Shown: positions 7,876-16,424 of the stretch, one piece after another | Layout: each line of letters starts with the position of its first letter | Position numbering within the stretch: position 1 is the stretch's first letter | Assembly (NCBI RefSeq): GCF_024199905.1 | Contig: NZ_JANAFB010000002.1 | Span: 62,001-126,000, forward strand | Reading direction: 5' to 3' | Length of the DNA: 64,000 nucleotides | Source of the DNA: Rothia santali | GTDB taxonomy: Bacteria > Actinomycetota > Actinomycetes > Actinomycetales > Micrococcaceae | Position numbers and translations under genes: made by a program | Notes under the pieces: generated by a model | What the model was told of the DNA's origin: nothing | Database searches by the model: none | Seen by the model: only the letters and a program-made list of their open reading frames with translations

Positions 7876-9264
7876 TCACTGGTCTCCGGCGGCCACGAGG
7901 TGGCGGCCGTGGGCGGTGCCCGGGTGGTCCGGGTGGAGGCGCTTGCTGCCCGCGCCGAACAGGTTCTCGCGGAGCGTCTCGCCCTCGTAGGCGGTCCGCA
8001 TCAGGCCGCGACGCTGCAGCTCCGGGACCACGTAGTCGGCGAAGTCCTTGACGTCCTGGTACTTGACCGCGTGGGCCACGTTGAAGCCGTCGATCCCGGT
8101 CTCGTCCATCCACGACTGCAGTTCGTCCGCCACGGTCTCGGGACCGCCCACGATCACCGGTGCGGTCCCCCCGAGGCCGATGTACTCGGCGATGTCCCGC
8201 GGGGTCCATTCCTTGGTGGGGTCCATCTTCGAGAAGATGTCCACCATCGTCTGGCCGGCGTTGGTGTTGACGTGCTTGAGCGGCACGTCGGGGTCGAAGG
8301 TGTCCATGTCCAGCCCGGCCCAGCCGCTGTAGCGCGCCATCGCGCCATCGTAGGAGACGAGCTCGAGGTACTCCTCGTACTTCTTCTGCGCCTCGGCGTC
8401 GGTGGGGGCGCTGATGACGGTGATCATCTGCAGCACGGCGACGTGCTCCGGATCCCGCCCGGCCTCGACGGTCTTCTGACGCAGGTTGTCCACCTGCTTC
8501 TTCAGGCCGGCCTTGGAGGTGGCGTTCATGAACACGGCCTCCGCGGTCTCTGCGGCCAAGGCCACGCCGCGGCTGGACCCGCCGGCTTGGAAGACCACGG
8601 GGGTTCGCTGCGTCGAGGGCTCGCAGAGGAAGATGCCGGGCACGGAGAAGTGCTCTCCCGAATGGTTGATCTCGTGGACCTTCTCAGGGTCCACGTAGGT
8701 CGAGGAAGCGGCGTCGCGGCGGACGGCGTCGTCCTCCCAGGAACCCTCCCAGAGCTTGAGCGCGACGTCGATGAACTCGGCGGCGCGGCCGTAGCGGTCA
8801 TCGTGGGCGAGCTGGGATCCGGTGCCGAGGTTCTTGGCGGCGCTCTCGGCGTAGGAGGTGACGACGTTCCAGCCGATGCGGCCGCCGGTCAGGTGGTCCA
8901 GCGTCGCGAACTTGCGCGCGGTGGCGTAGGGGTGGTCGTACGCCGTGGACGAGGTGACGCCGAAGCCGAGGTGGCTGGTCGCGGCGGCCATCGCGGGGAT
9001 CGCGTAGGCCGGGTCGTTGGCCGGGATCTGGGCGGCATCCTTGAGTGCGTCGGCCACGCTGCCGCGGTAGACGTCGTGGTAACCGACGTTGTCGGCGAAG
9101 AAGATCCCGTCGAAGCACGCCCGCTCGAGCAGCTGCGCGTACTCGACCCAGTACCGGATCGAGGTGTACTCCGCCGAGCGGTCGTCCGGGTGCCTCCACA
9201 GGCCGGCGGAGAGGTGCGCGGGCCCGTTGAAGTCGAAGGCGAAGACCCGCATCTGCTGTGTCAT
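7876..9264 (-). CDS. FMNH2-dependent monooxygenase, NtaA/SnaA/DszA family (bacterial luciferase-like)
   Basis: This 462 aa TIM-barrel monooxygenase belongs to the LLM class, nitrilotriacetate/pristinamycin/dibenzothiophene-sulfone branch. Diagnostic stretches are GLWRHPDDRSAEY near the start, FDGIFFADNVG, GFGVTSSTAYDHPYATARKFATLDHLTGGRIGWNVVTS broken across the flavin site, and the late VIVGGPETVADEL. It is the first gene of the leftward operon, with twin operator C just upstream (9282-9314) and its reductase directly downstream. Enzymes of this branch cleave C-N or C-S bonds or N-oxygenate. With an amine oxidase downstream, a nitrogen-containing substrate is plausible. Cytoplasmic; no signal peptide. 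Confidence 0.92.
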   Translation of the reverse strand: MTQQMRVFAFDFNGPAHLSAGLWRHPDDRSAEYTSIRYWVEYAQLLERACFDGIFFADNVGYHDVYRGSVADALKDAAQIPANDPAYAIPAMAAATSHLGFGVTSSTAYDHPYATARKFATLDHLTGGRIGWNVVTSYAESAAKNLGTGSQLAHDDRYGRAAEFIDVALKLWEGSWEDDAVRRDAASSTYVDPEKVHEINHSGEHFSVPGIFLCEPSTQRTPVVFQAGGSSRGVALAAETAEAVFMNATSKAGLKKQVDNLRQKTVEAGRDPEHVAVLQMITVISAPTDAEAQKKYEEYLELVSYDGAMARYSGWAGLDMDTFDPDVPLKHVNTNAGQTMVDIFSKMDPTKEWTPRDIAEYIGLGGTAPVIVGGPETVADELQSWMDETGIDGFNVAHAVKYQDVKDFADYVVPELQRRGLMRTAYEGETLRENLFGAGSKRLHPDHPGTAHGRHLVAAGDQ

Positions 9265-9281
9265 GATGTCACTCCTGTCTG

Positions 9282-9314
9282 TTCATCTAGCGATCAAGGT
9301 AGTTATCTAGTGAG
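9282..9314. promoter_or_regulatory. Twin operator C upstream of the monooxygenase operon
   Basis: TTCATCtAGCGAT (9282-9294) and GTTATCtAGTGAG (9302-9314) have centres at 9288 and 9308, again 20 bp apart. They begin 18 bp upstream of the monooxygenase start codon (9264), so a bound regulator would cover the promoter or leader of the leftward operon. Confidence 0.6.
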
Positions 9315-9518
9315 TAGACCGTAATCCAGATCATAGTGGCCGTCAAGGACGCTCGTCATCAAACCGCTCACTGATGGACACGGGCCCACGGGCCCCTGTT
9401 TCAACGGGTCATCGAGCCCTCTGGACCGCCACCCCACTCTCTCGGCCACCGAACGGGCGAACTGCGGGAAGAGGTGTTCCGCGTCGTTGACGCGTGATGC
9501 AGGACACTCTACTCTGTA

Positions 9519-9551
9519 GTCACTCAACAAACGCTTCGTTCATTCAGTGGT
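9519..9551. promoter_or_regulatory. Twin operator D upstream of MHS transporter 1
   Basis: Here the left site is inverted (TTTGTTgAGTGAC on the minus strand, 9519-9531) and the right site is TTCATTcAGTGGT (9539-9551). Centres are 9525 and 9545, 20 bp apart. It lies about 95 bp before the ATG at 9645. The 380-bp gap 9265-9644 holds twin operators C and D, one for each divergent transcription unit. No gene is convincing in it. Confidence 0.58.
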
Positions 9552-9644
9552 CACACGGGTAGATTCATGTGCCGATGCCATCGATGTCATCGGCCCCGGT
9601 GGTCACACCCTGTCCCAGGGATGATCCAGAAGGACTGATCGACC

Positions 9645-11138
9645 ATGCACAAAGACACGCGTACGGGTCTCGCCTCCGACCCTCAAGGGCGGCCCCTAGA
9701 GGCTGACGATTGCGTGATCGTCAACAAGAAGCAGATGCGGCGCGCACAAATCGGCGCCGGCGTCGGCAACTTCATGGAGTGGTACGACTTCGGCATCTAC
9801 GGCTACCTCGCCGTCACGATCACCGCCGTGTTCACCCACGGCATGGACGAGAGCGTCGGACTCCTGGTCACCTTGGCCGGTTTCGCCGTTTCGTTCGTCG
9901 TCAGACCGCTGGGCGGCATGATCCTCGGTCCCCTGGGCGACAAGGTGGGCCGTCAGAAGATCCTCTTCCTGACCATCTCGATGATGGCGATCGCCACGGC
10001 CCTCATCGGCCTGCTGCCCACCTCGCACACGATCGGGCTGTGGGCGCTGATCCCGCTGTACCTTCTGAAGATGGTGCAGGGCTTCTCGACCGGCGGTGAG
10101 TTCTCCGGCGTCGCGACCTACGTCTCCGAGTTCTCCTCCGACAAGAAGAGGGGGCTCTCCACATCGTTCCTCAACAGCCAGTCGATGATCGGCTTCGCCG
10201 CCGGCGCCGGCACCGTGGCCATCACCACCGCGGTCACCACCAGCATCTGGGGCGAGAACGCCATGCTCGACGGCGGCTGGCGCATCCCGTTCCTGATCGC
10301 GATCCCGCTGGGCGCGGTGGTGATCTGGTTCCGCACCCGGACCCCCGAGACGCCCGCCTTCGAAGAGGAACTCGAGGATCACATCAGGCACCCCGAGGGC
10401 TCGCTGTTCCGCCGCTACGGGGTCCTGGGGATCCTCAGGAACTACTGGCCGGCCGTGCTGATCGGGGGTTCCCTGACCGCCGCGGACAGCTCGATCTCCT
10501 ACATCCTCACCAGTTACATGCCCGCCTACCTCGAGACCGAGGTAGGGGTCTCCACCATGGGAGCAGCGGTGGCCACCGTCCCGATCCTGATCTTGGTAGC
10601 GGTCGGAATCCCGTTCATGGCGCGACTCTCGGACAAGATCGGGCGCCGGCCGGTCTACGGCATCGGAATCACGTCCTCGCTGTTGCTCATGATCCCCGCC
10701 TTCGCGGTGGTCCACATCGGCACCGAGTGGTCGGTCTACCTGGCCATGTTCATGATCGCCATCCCCGCCACGTGCTTCCTCGCCTTGACAGCCAGTGCGC
10801 TGCCGGCCCTGTTCCCGACCGCGTCGCGCTACGGCGGCATGGGCATCACACACAATGTGGCCCTGTCCGCGTTCGGCGGCACCGCACCGTTCTTCAGCCA
10901 GTTCCTGCTCAACCTGACAGGCAACGCATACGCCCCGGCGTTCTACGTGATGTTCTTCTCCCTGGTGGCGATCGTGGCGCTGTTCTTCATGAAGGAGAGC
11001 GCTGGGCGGCCGCTGCTCGGCTCGGTGCCGGTGGTGGAGACCCGGGAAGAGGCGGAGCGCCTGGCCCGGGAACAGCACCACGACGAGAAGGTCGACACGA
11101 GCACCATGCCGATCTTCGTGGTCGACGGCAAGCGGTGA
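9645..11138 (+). CDS. MHS-family MFS transporter 1
   Basis: This 497 aa, 12-helix secondary transporter belongs to the metabolite:H+ symporter (MHS) family, which includes ProP, KgtP and ShiA. After a polar 35-residue start, helix 1 begins at GVGNFMEWYDFGIYGY, a hallmark of MHS proteins. GDKVGRQKIL gives the loop 2-3 DR/KxGR motif, and DKIGRRPVYG the equivalent between helices 8 and 9. AGAAGG precedes ATG 9645. It is the first of three tandem paralogues, and twin operator D is upstream. A hairpin at 11214-11246 suggests it can be transcribed alone. Likely role: proton-coupled uptake of the island's substrate, an organic acid or a betaine-like compound. Confidence 0.9.
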   Translation: MHKDTRTGLASDPQGRPLEADDCVIVNKKQMRRAQIGAGVGNFMEWYDFGIYGYLAVTITAVFTHGMDESVGLLVTLAGFAVSFVVRPLGGMILGPLGDKVGRQKILFLTISMMAIATALIGLLPTSHTIGLWALIPLYLLKMVQGFSTGGEFSGVATYVSEFSSDKKRGLSTSFLNSQSMIGFAAGAGTVAITTAVTTSIWGENAMLDGGWRIPFLIAIPLGAVVIWFRTRTPETPAFEEELEDHIRHPEGSLFRRYGVLGILRNYWPAVLIGGSLTAADSSISYILTSYMPAYLETEVGVSTMGAAVATVPILILVAVGIPFMARLSDKIGRRPVYGIGITSSLLLMIPAFAVVHIGTEWSVYLAMFMIAIPATCFLALTASALPALFPTASRYGGMGITHNVALSAFGGTAPFFSQFLLNLTGNAYAPAFYVMFFSLVAIVALFFMKESAGRPLLGSVPVVETREEAERLAREQHHDEKVDTSTMPIFVVDGKR

Positions 11139-11213
11139 CGTGACGCGAGCCCCTCGCGCCCGATCGCCCTGGATCCGCACCATGAGGCGGATCTAAGAAC
11201 ACCTCAGGCCGCC

Positions 11214-11246
11214 GAGAGCTGAGCTCGTTCACCGAGCTCAGCTCTC
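11214..11246 (+). terminator. Hairpin after MHS transporter 1
   Basis: GAGAGCTGAGCTCG (11214-11227) and CGAGCTCAGCTCTC (11233-11246) form a perfect 14-bp stem with a 5-nt loop, 75 bp after the transporter 1 stop. No T-run follows, so it is either a weak terminator or a transcript-stabilising hairpin. Confidence 0.55.
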
Positions 11247-11403
11247 GTGCGTCCACGCCGGATCCCGGCGTCACCGAACCACCGTGCCCGCGGCCCACGA
11301 TGCCCGCCAAGAAATGCACCGCCACGGAACGGCACGAGGCATGCCCTCACCACCGTGAACCATGCACATGATGTCAAGACCCAAGCAGAAGGATTAAACC
11401 ACC

Positions 11404-12894
11404 GTGACAGAGATGAAAAAGTCGACCCTCGACGACGAACCCGTCGGACGAAGGCTGGAGGTCGAGGACTGCGTCGTCGTCGACAAGAAGAAGATGCGGC
11501 GCGCCCAGATCGGCGCCGGCGTCGGCAACTTCATGGAGTGGTACGACTTCGGCATCTACGGCTACCTTGCCGTCACGATCACCGCGGTGTTCACTCACGG
11601 GATGGACGAAAGCGTTGGGCTCCTGGTCACGCTGGCCGGCTTCGCCGTCTCCTTCATCGTCCGACCCCTCGGTGGTGTCATTCTCGGACCTCTGGGCGAC
11701 AAGATCGGACGTCAGAAGATCCTCTTCCTGACCATCTCGATGATGGCCGTGGCCACCGCCCTTATCGGGCTGCTGCCGACCTCGCACACCATCGGGCTGT
11801 GGGCGCTGATCCCGCTGTACCTTCTGAAGATGGTGCAGGGCTTCTCGACCGGGGGCGAGTTCTCCGGCGTCGCGACCTACGTCTCCGAGTTCTCACCCGA
11901 TAAGAAGCGTGGATGGTCGACGTCGTTCCTCAACAGCCAATCCATGCTCGGCTTCGCCGCCGGTGCTGGAACCGTCGCCGTCACCAACGCGGTGGCCACC
12001 AGCATCTGGGGTGAGAACGCCATGCTCGACGGCGCATGGCGCATCCCCTTCCTGATCGCGATCCCGCTCGGCGCCGTCGTGATCTGGTTCCGCCTGCGCA
12101 CCCCCGAGACCCCCGCCTTCAGCGGTGACCAGTCACTCGCCCGCCGGCTGCCGAAGGGTTCGCTCTTCCAGCGCTACGGGATTCTCGGAATTCTCAAGAA
12201 CTACTGGCCCGCCGTGCTCATCGGATGCTCGCTCACCGCTGCGGACAGCTCGATTGCCTACATCCTCACCAGCTACATGCCCACCTACCTCGAAACCGAG
12301 GTAGGGATCTCCAATCTGGGAGCGGCGGTGGCCACGGTGCCGGTGTTGGTGGCCGTCGCGATCGCCATTCCCTTCGTCGGCCGGTTGTCCGACAGGATCG
12401 GACGACGGGCCGTGTACGGGATCGCCGTCGCCTCGGCCCTGCTGCTGATGGTCCCGGCCTTCACGGTGGTCCAGATAGGCACCGAATGGTCGGTCTATCT
12501 GGCCATGTTCATGATCGCCATTCCCGCCACGTGCTTCCTGGCCCTCACGGCCAGCGTCCTGCCGGCCCTGTTCCCGACGGCGTCGCGCTACGGCGGCATG
12601 GGGCTGACGCACAACGTCGCCCTCTCCGCCTTCGGCGGGACCGCGCCGTTCTTCAGCCAGTTCATCATGCAGCTGACCGGCAGCCCGTACTCGCCGGCTT
12701 TCTACGCGATGTTTTTCTCCCTCCTGGCGATCGTGGCCATATTCTGCATGAAGGAGAGCGCGGGGCGGCCGCTGCTCGGCTCGGTGCCGGTGGTGGAGAC
12801 CCGCGATGAGGCCCAGGAGCTCGTAGATCGGCAGGACGCCGACGACCGCGTGGACACCACGACCATGCCGATCTTTACCGTGCGCCGACGCTGA
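11404..12894 (+). CDS. MHS-family MFS transporter 2
   Basis: This is a 496 aa paralogue of the preceding gene, with the same GVGNFMEWYDFGIYGY start of helix 1, GDKIGRQKIL and DRIGRRAVYG loops, and C-terminal SAGRPLLGSVPVVETR. The GTG at 11404 follows AGAAGGATTAAACCACC. Differences from the neighbours cluster in the cytoplasmic loop near residue 240 (GDQSLARRLPKGS) and at the C-terminus (MPIFTVRRR). No twin operator is apparent upstream, unlike the flanking copies, so it may depend on read-through or respond to a different signal. Function as for transporter 1; the three copies may differ in affinity. Confidence 0.88.
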   Translation: MTEMKKSTLDDEPVGRRLEVEDCVVVDKKKMRRAQIGAGVGNFMEWYDFGIYGYLAVTITAVFTHGMDESVGLLVTLAGFAVSFIVRPLGGVILGPLGDKIGRQKILFLTISMMAVATALIGLLPTSHTIGLWALIPLYLLKMVQGFSTGGEFSGVATYVSEFSPDKKRGWSTSFLNSQSMLGFAAGAGTVAVTNAVATSIWGENAMLDGAWRIPFLIAIPLGAVVIWFRLRTPETPAFSGDQSLARRLPKGSLFQRYGILGILKNYWPAVLIGCSLTAADSSIAYILTSYMPTYLETEVGISNLGAAVATVPVLVAVAIAIPFVGRLSDRIGRRAVYGIAVASALLLMVPAFTVVQIGTEWSVYLAMFMIAIPATCFLALTASVLPALFPTASRYGGMGLTHNVALSAFGGTAPFFSQFIMQLTGSPYSPAFYAMFFSLLAIVAIFCMKESAGRPLLGSVPVVETRDEAQELVDRQDADDRVDTTTMPIFTVRRR

Positions 12895-13108
12895 ATCTCC
12901 ACCCGGAATTCAGCCTCTCCACGACATGCAATCTTCGTGTGTTCGCTCACATGCCGATGGCGCGACTCCGCCCGGGGTGATGCGGGGGAGGTGGGCCGTT
13001 CTCCGCTGAACGGCGGACGGGTGGCCCAATGGAACGGGTGACGACTGGAGTGGTCCGCACCCAGCCCGAACTCGGAATATCTCATCAGCTCCCTTACGAT
13101 TGCATGCG

Positions 13109-13141
13109 ATCCCTATTGACCACCTATGTTCGCTAGATGAA
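13109..13141. promoter_or_regulatory. Operator E upstream of MHS transporter 3 (one strong, one weak site)
   Basis: On the minus strand, 13129-13141 reads TTCATCtAGCGAA, matching site C1 at 12 of 13 positions. Twenty base pairs to the left (centre 13115) only a half-match (tAGGGAT) is visible. The site is about 105 bp before the ATG at 13246. The 351-bp gap 12895-13245 has no other convincing feature. Confidence 0.5.
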
Positions 13142-13245
13142 CAGGGCTGGGACGGGGTGGGTGTGACGCGGCCGCCGCGTCGCATCGCACCCCGGCCCCG
13201 CCCGCCCATTTTCGCGGCGGGCGACCGACCGGAGGACTGAGAAGC

Positions 13246-14775
13246 ATGACCAAGAGTGTGCAAGACACGACCGAGCCCTCATTGGAGGGGCGGCCGCTGG
13301 AGGCCGAGGACTGCGTCGTCGTCGACAAGAAGCAGATGCGGCGCGCACAAATCGGCGCCGGCGTCGGCAACTTCATGGAGTGGTACGACTTCGGCATCTA
13401 CGGCTACCTCGCGGTGACCATCACCGCGGTGTTCACCCACGGGATGGACGAGAGCATCGGCCTGCTGGTGACCCTCGCCGGCTTCGCGGTCTCGTTCATC
13501 ATGCGGCCCCTGGGCGGCATGATCCTCGGGCCCCTGGGCGACAAGCTCGGACGCCAGAAGATCCTCTTCCTGACCATCTCGATGATGGCGATCTCGACCG
13601 CGCTGATCGGGCTGCTGCCGACCTCGCACACTATCGGGCTCTGGGCGCTGATCCCGCTGTATCTTCTCAAGATGATCCAGGGCTTCTCGACCGGCGGCGA
13701 GTTCTCCGGCGTCGCGACCTACGTCTCCGAGTTCTCGCCGGACAAGAAGCGCGGGTGGGCGACGTCGTTCCTCAACAGCCAGTCGATGCTCGGCTTCGCG
13801 GCCGGCGCCGGCACCGTGGCCATCACCACCGCGGTCACCACCAGCGTCTGGGGCGAGGACGCGATGCTCGACGGCGGGTGGCGCATCCCGTTCCTGATCG
13901 CGATCCCGCTGGGCGCGGTGGTGATCTGGTTCCGCACCCGGACCCCCGAGACGCCCGCCTTCGAGGGCGAGCAGGACGTCATCCTGCGGATCCCCGACGG
14001 CTCGCTGTTCAAGCGGTACGGGCTGGCCGGCATCATCCGCAACTACTGGCCCGCCGTGCTGATCGGCTGCGCGCTGACCGCCGCGGACAGCTCGATCTCC
14101 TACATCCTCACCAGCTACATGCCCACCTACCTCGAGACGGAGGTAGGGGTGTCCTCGACCGGGGCCGCGGTGGCCACGGTGCCGGTGCTGGTGGTCGTCG
14201 CGATCGCCATCCCGTTCATGGCGCGACTCTCGGACAACATCGGGCGCCGGCCGGTCTACGGCATCGGCATCGCCTCCTCGCTGCTGCTGATGATCCCCGC
14301 CTTCGCGGTGGTCCACATCGGCACCGAGTGGTCGGTCTACCTGGCCATGTTCATGATCGCCATCCCGGCGACCTGCTTCCTCGCCCTAACCGCGAGCGCG
14401 CTGCCGGCCCTGTTCCCAACGGCGTCGCGCTACGGCGACATGGGGCTGACCCACAACGTGGCGCTCTCGGCCTTCGGCGGGACGGCGCCGTTCTTCAGCC
14501 AGCTCATCATGCAGCTGACCGGGAGCCCCTACTCACCGGCCTTCTACGCGATGTTCTTCTCGCTGCTCGCCCTGCTGGCCCTGTTCTTCATGAAGGAGAG
14601 CGCGGGGCGGCCGCTGATCGGCTCCGTGCCGGTGGTGGAGACCCGCGAGGAGGCACGGAAGCTGGCCCGCGTCCAGGACTCCGACGAGCGGATCGACACC
14701 AGCACCATGCCGATCTTCGCCGTGGATCAGGCGGGCAGGGCCGCCGAGCCGGGGCAGGCGGGTCCGTCCGCCTGA
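13246..14775 (+). CDS. MHS-family MFS transporter 3
   Basis: This third tandem MHS transporter is 509 aa. It shares long identical DNA blocks with copy 1, for example around helix 1 and around 13,930-13,960. That suggests recent duplication or gene conversion. GGAGGACTGAGAAGC precedes ATG 13246. It carries the same loop motifs (GDKLGRQKIL, DNIGRRPVYG) and adds about 14 residues at the C-terminus. Operator E lies upstream, and the racemase-family gene follows 75 bp downstream, probably in the same transcript. The role is inferred to be uptake of the pathway substrate or a pathway isomer. Confidence 0.88.
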   Translation: MTKSVQDTTEPSLEGRPLEAEDCVVVDKKQMRRAQIGAGVGNFMEWYDFGIYGYLAVTITAVFTHGMDESIGLLVTLAGFAVSFIMRPLGGMILGPLGDKLGRQKILFLTISMMAISTALIGLLPTSHTIGLWALIPLYLLKMIQGFSTGGEFSGVATYVSEFSPDKKRGWATSFLNSQSMLGFAAGAGTVAITTAVTTSVWGEDAMLDGGWRIPFLIAIPLGAVVIWFRTRTPETPAFEGEQDVILRIPDGSLFKRYGLAGIIRNYWPAVLIGCALTAADSSISYILTSYMPTYLETEVGVSSTGAAVATVPVLVVVAIAIPFMARLSDNIGRRPVYGIGIASSLLLMIPAFAVVHIGTEWSVYLAMFMIAIPATCFLALTASALPALFPTASRYGDMGLTHNVALSAFGGTAPFFSQLIMQLTGSPYSPAFYAMFFSLLALLALFFMKESAGRPLIGSVPVVETREEARKLARVQDSDERIDTSTMPIFAVDQAGRAAEPGQAGPSA

Positions 14776-14850
14776 GCCTGCCGGCGCGGGTGAATCTCCG
14801 TGCCCGGGACACCCCTCCCCTAGTGACGACTCGTCAAGGAGCGTGAACGC

Positions 14851-15852
14851 ATGAGGACCGATCGACTCATCCAGACCGTCGAGACGCACATCGAGGGGCT
14901 TCCCGTGCGAGTCGTCACCGGCGGCGTCGGCGTCTTCCCCGGGAAGACGATGGCCGAGCGACGGCGGTGGTTCATCGACCACTCGGACCATCTGCGCACG
15001 CTGCTGATGTGCGAGCCGCGCGGCCACGGCTCGCTCTCCGGGGCGATCCTGCAGCCGCCGACCCGCGGCGACGCCGACTGGGGCGTGCTGTTCATCGAGG
15101 TCACCGGCGTCCTGCCGATGTGCGGGGCCGGGACCATGGCGGTGGCGACCGCGCTGGTCGAGACGGGGATGGTCGCGGTGGCCGAGCCCGTCACCCGGGT
15201 GCGGCTGGACACCCCCGCCGGGCTGATCGTCGCGGAGGTCCGCGTGGACGGCGGGCGAGCGGAGTCGGTGACGATCCGCAACGTCCCCTCGTTCCCGGTC
15301 GAGCTCGATCGGCGAGTCGACGTCCCCGGCCTGGGCACGGTGCGGTGCGACATCGCCTACGGCGGCAACTTCTACGCCGTCGTCGACCTGGAGGACCTGG
15401 GGATCCCGGACGACCACTCGTCACAGCAGCGACTGCTCGACGCCGGATCCGCCATCATGGCCGCCGTCGACGATCAGGCGCTCCCCGTCCACCCGGAGGA
15501 CCCGGCCAACGCGGGGTGCGAGCACGTCTACTTCCGGGCGCCCGGGGCCACCGCGCGCGGCGGGCGGCACGTGCTGGTCAACCACCCGGGGTGGATCGAC
15601 CGCTCCCCCGGCGGGACGGGGACCAGCGCGCTCATGGCGGCCCTGCACGCGCGCGGGGAGCTGGGCCTGGAGGAGGACTTCGTCAACGAGTCCTACATCG
15701 GCACCACCTTCACCGGGCGGCTCGTCGAGCGGGCCGCGGTGGCCGGGCGCGACGCCGTCGTCCCCGTCATCACCGGCAGCGCCTGGATCACCGGCACGGC
15801 CCAGTACACGCTCGACCCGACCGATCCGTTCCCGGCCGGGTTCGCCGTGTAG
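14851..15852 (+). CDS. Proline racemase/hydroxyproline epimerase-family protein with atypical active site
   Basis: This 333 aa protein has the two-domain diaminopimelate-epimerase-like fold of proline racemases and 4-hydroxyproline epimerases. Family members use two cysteines (MCGHG and SPCGTGTSA) or Cys/Thr in the dehydratases. Here the first reads MCGAG near residue 90, so the Cys is kept but the His is lost. The second reads SPGGTGTSA near residue 250, so Cys or Thr is replaced by Gly. A normal two-base racemase is therefore unlikely; a dehydratase, a one-base epimerase or an altered specificity is possible. GGAGCGTGAACGC precedes the ATG. It follows the third transporter and probably belongs to the island. 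Confidence 0.85.
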   Translation: MRTDRLIQTVETHIEGLPVRVVTGGVGVFPGKTMAERRRWFIDHSDHLRTLLMCEPRGHGSLSGAILQPPTRGDADWGVLFIEVTGVLPMCGAGTMAVATALVETGMVAVAEPVTRVRLDTPAGLIVAEVRVDGGRAESVTIRNVPSFPVELDRRVDVPGLGTVRCDIAYGGNFYAVVDLEDLGIPDDHSSQQRLLDAGSAIMAAVDDQALPVHPEDPANAGCEHVYFRAPGATARGGRHVLVNHPGWIDRSPGGTGTSALMAALHARGELGLEEDFVNESYIGTTFTGRLVERAAVAGRDAVVPVITGSAWITGTAQYTLDPTDPFPAGFAV

Positions 15853-15860
15853 GGACGCCG

Positions 15861-16097
15861 TCAGCCGGCGACGCCGTCCTCCCGCTCGCGCCGGGCGCGC
15901 GCCGCGGCGCGCCGCGCCTGAACGCCGAAGTAGACCGCGCCGGCGACCATGACGCCCAGGATGCCCAGGCGCCACCAGGCGGGGCTCGTGCTCAGGATGA
16001 CCGCCCACAGCGCGCTCAACGCCGAGTACAGGGCGCACATGTTCCTGAATCGCCGGGCCAGCGCCTCCGGCGTCGTGCCCTCCGGGGTTCCCTCCAT
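15861..16097 (-). CDS. Small two-helix membrane protein
   Basis: This 78 aa protein has two predicted membrane segments, about residues 20-38 (MCALYSALSALWAVILS) and 43-61 (LGILGVMVAGAVYFGVQA). A strongly basic C-terminus (ARRAAARARRERE) would face the cytoplasm. An alternative start at 16166 would give 101 residues. The gene converges on the racemase-family gene, whose stop is 9 bp away. Function unknown; it is not obviously linked to either neighbour. Confidence 0.6.
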   Translation of the reverse strand: MEGTPEGTTPEALARRFRNMCALYSALSALWAVILSTSPAWWRLGILGVMVAGAVYFGVQARRAAARARREREDGVAG

Positions 16098-16424
16098 GGC
16101 CGCCCCTTCATCCGTCTCCGGCCTGCGCGTCGTCTCCAGCCGGCCGGCGTCGTCCGTGGCCACCATCGTGCCACACGGACCGCTGCCGCCGTCGATGGAA
16201 CGAGCCGCCCGCGGACGCCTCCCGGGCGGGGAGGACATCTCCCGGGTTGGGCCACGCTCCTTCCATCCCCAGATGCACGCTTCCAGGCGAGTGCGGCTTA
16301 CACTGTAAATGCCCCTCACGCCCGGAGGACGGTCGCACCGTCCTCGGGACGCTGCCCTCGCCGCCGAGGGCAGGCGATGGGCTCCTGCCCCACCGTCAGC
16401 GACATTCCCGGAGGAGGAGCGACC

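Noticed and set aside
9645-14775. Composite transposon carrying repeated transporter genes
   Set aside because: No transposase, terminal inverted repeats or target duplications are visible. Tandem duplication explains the repeats.
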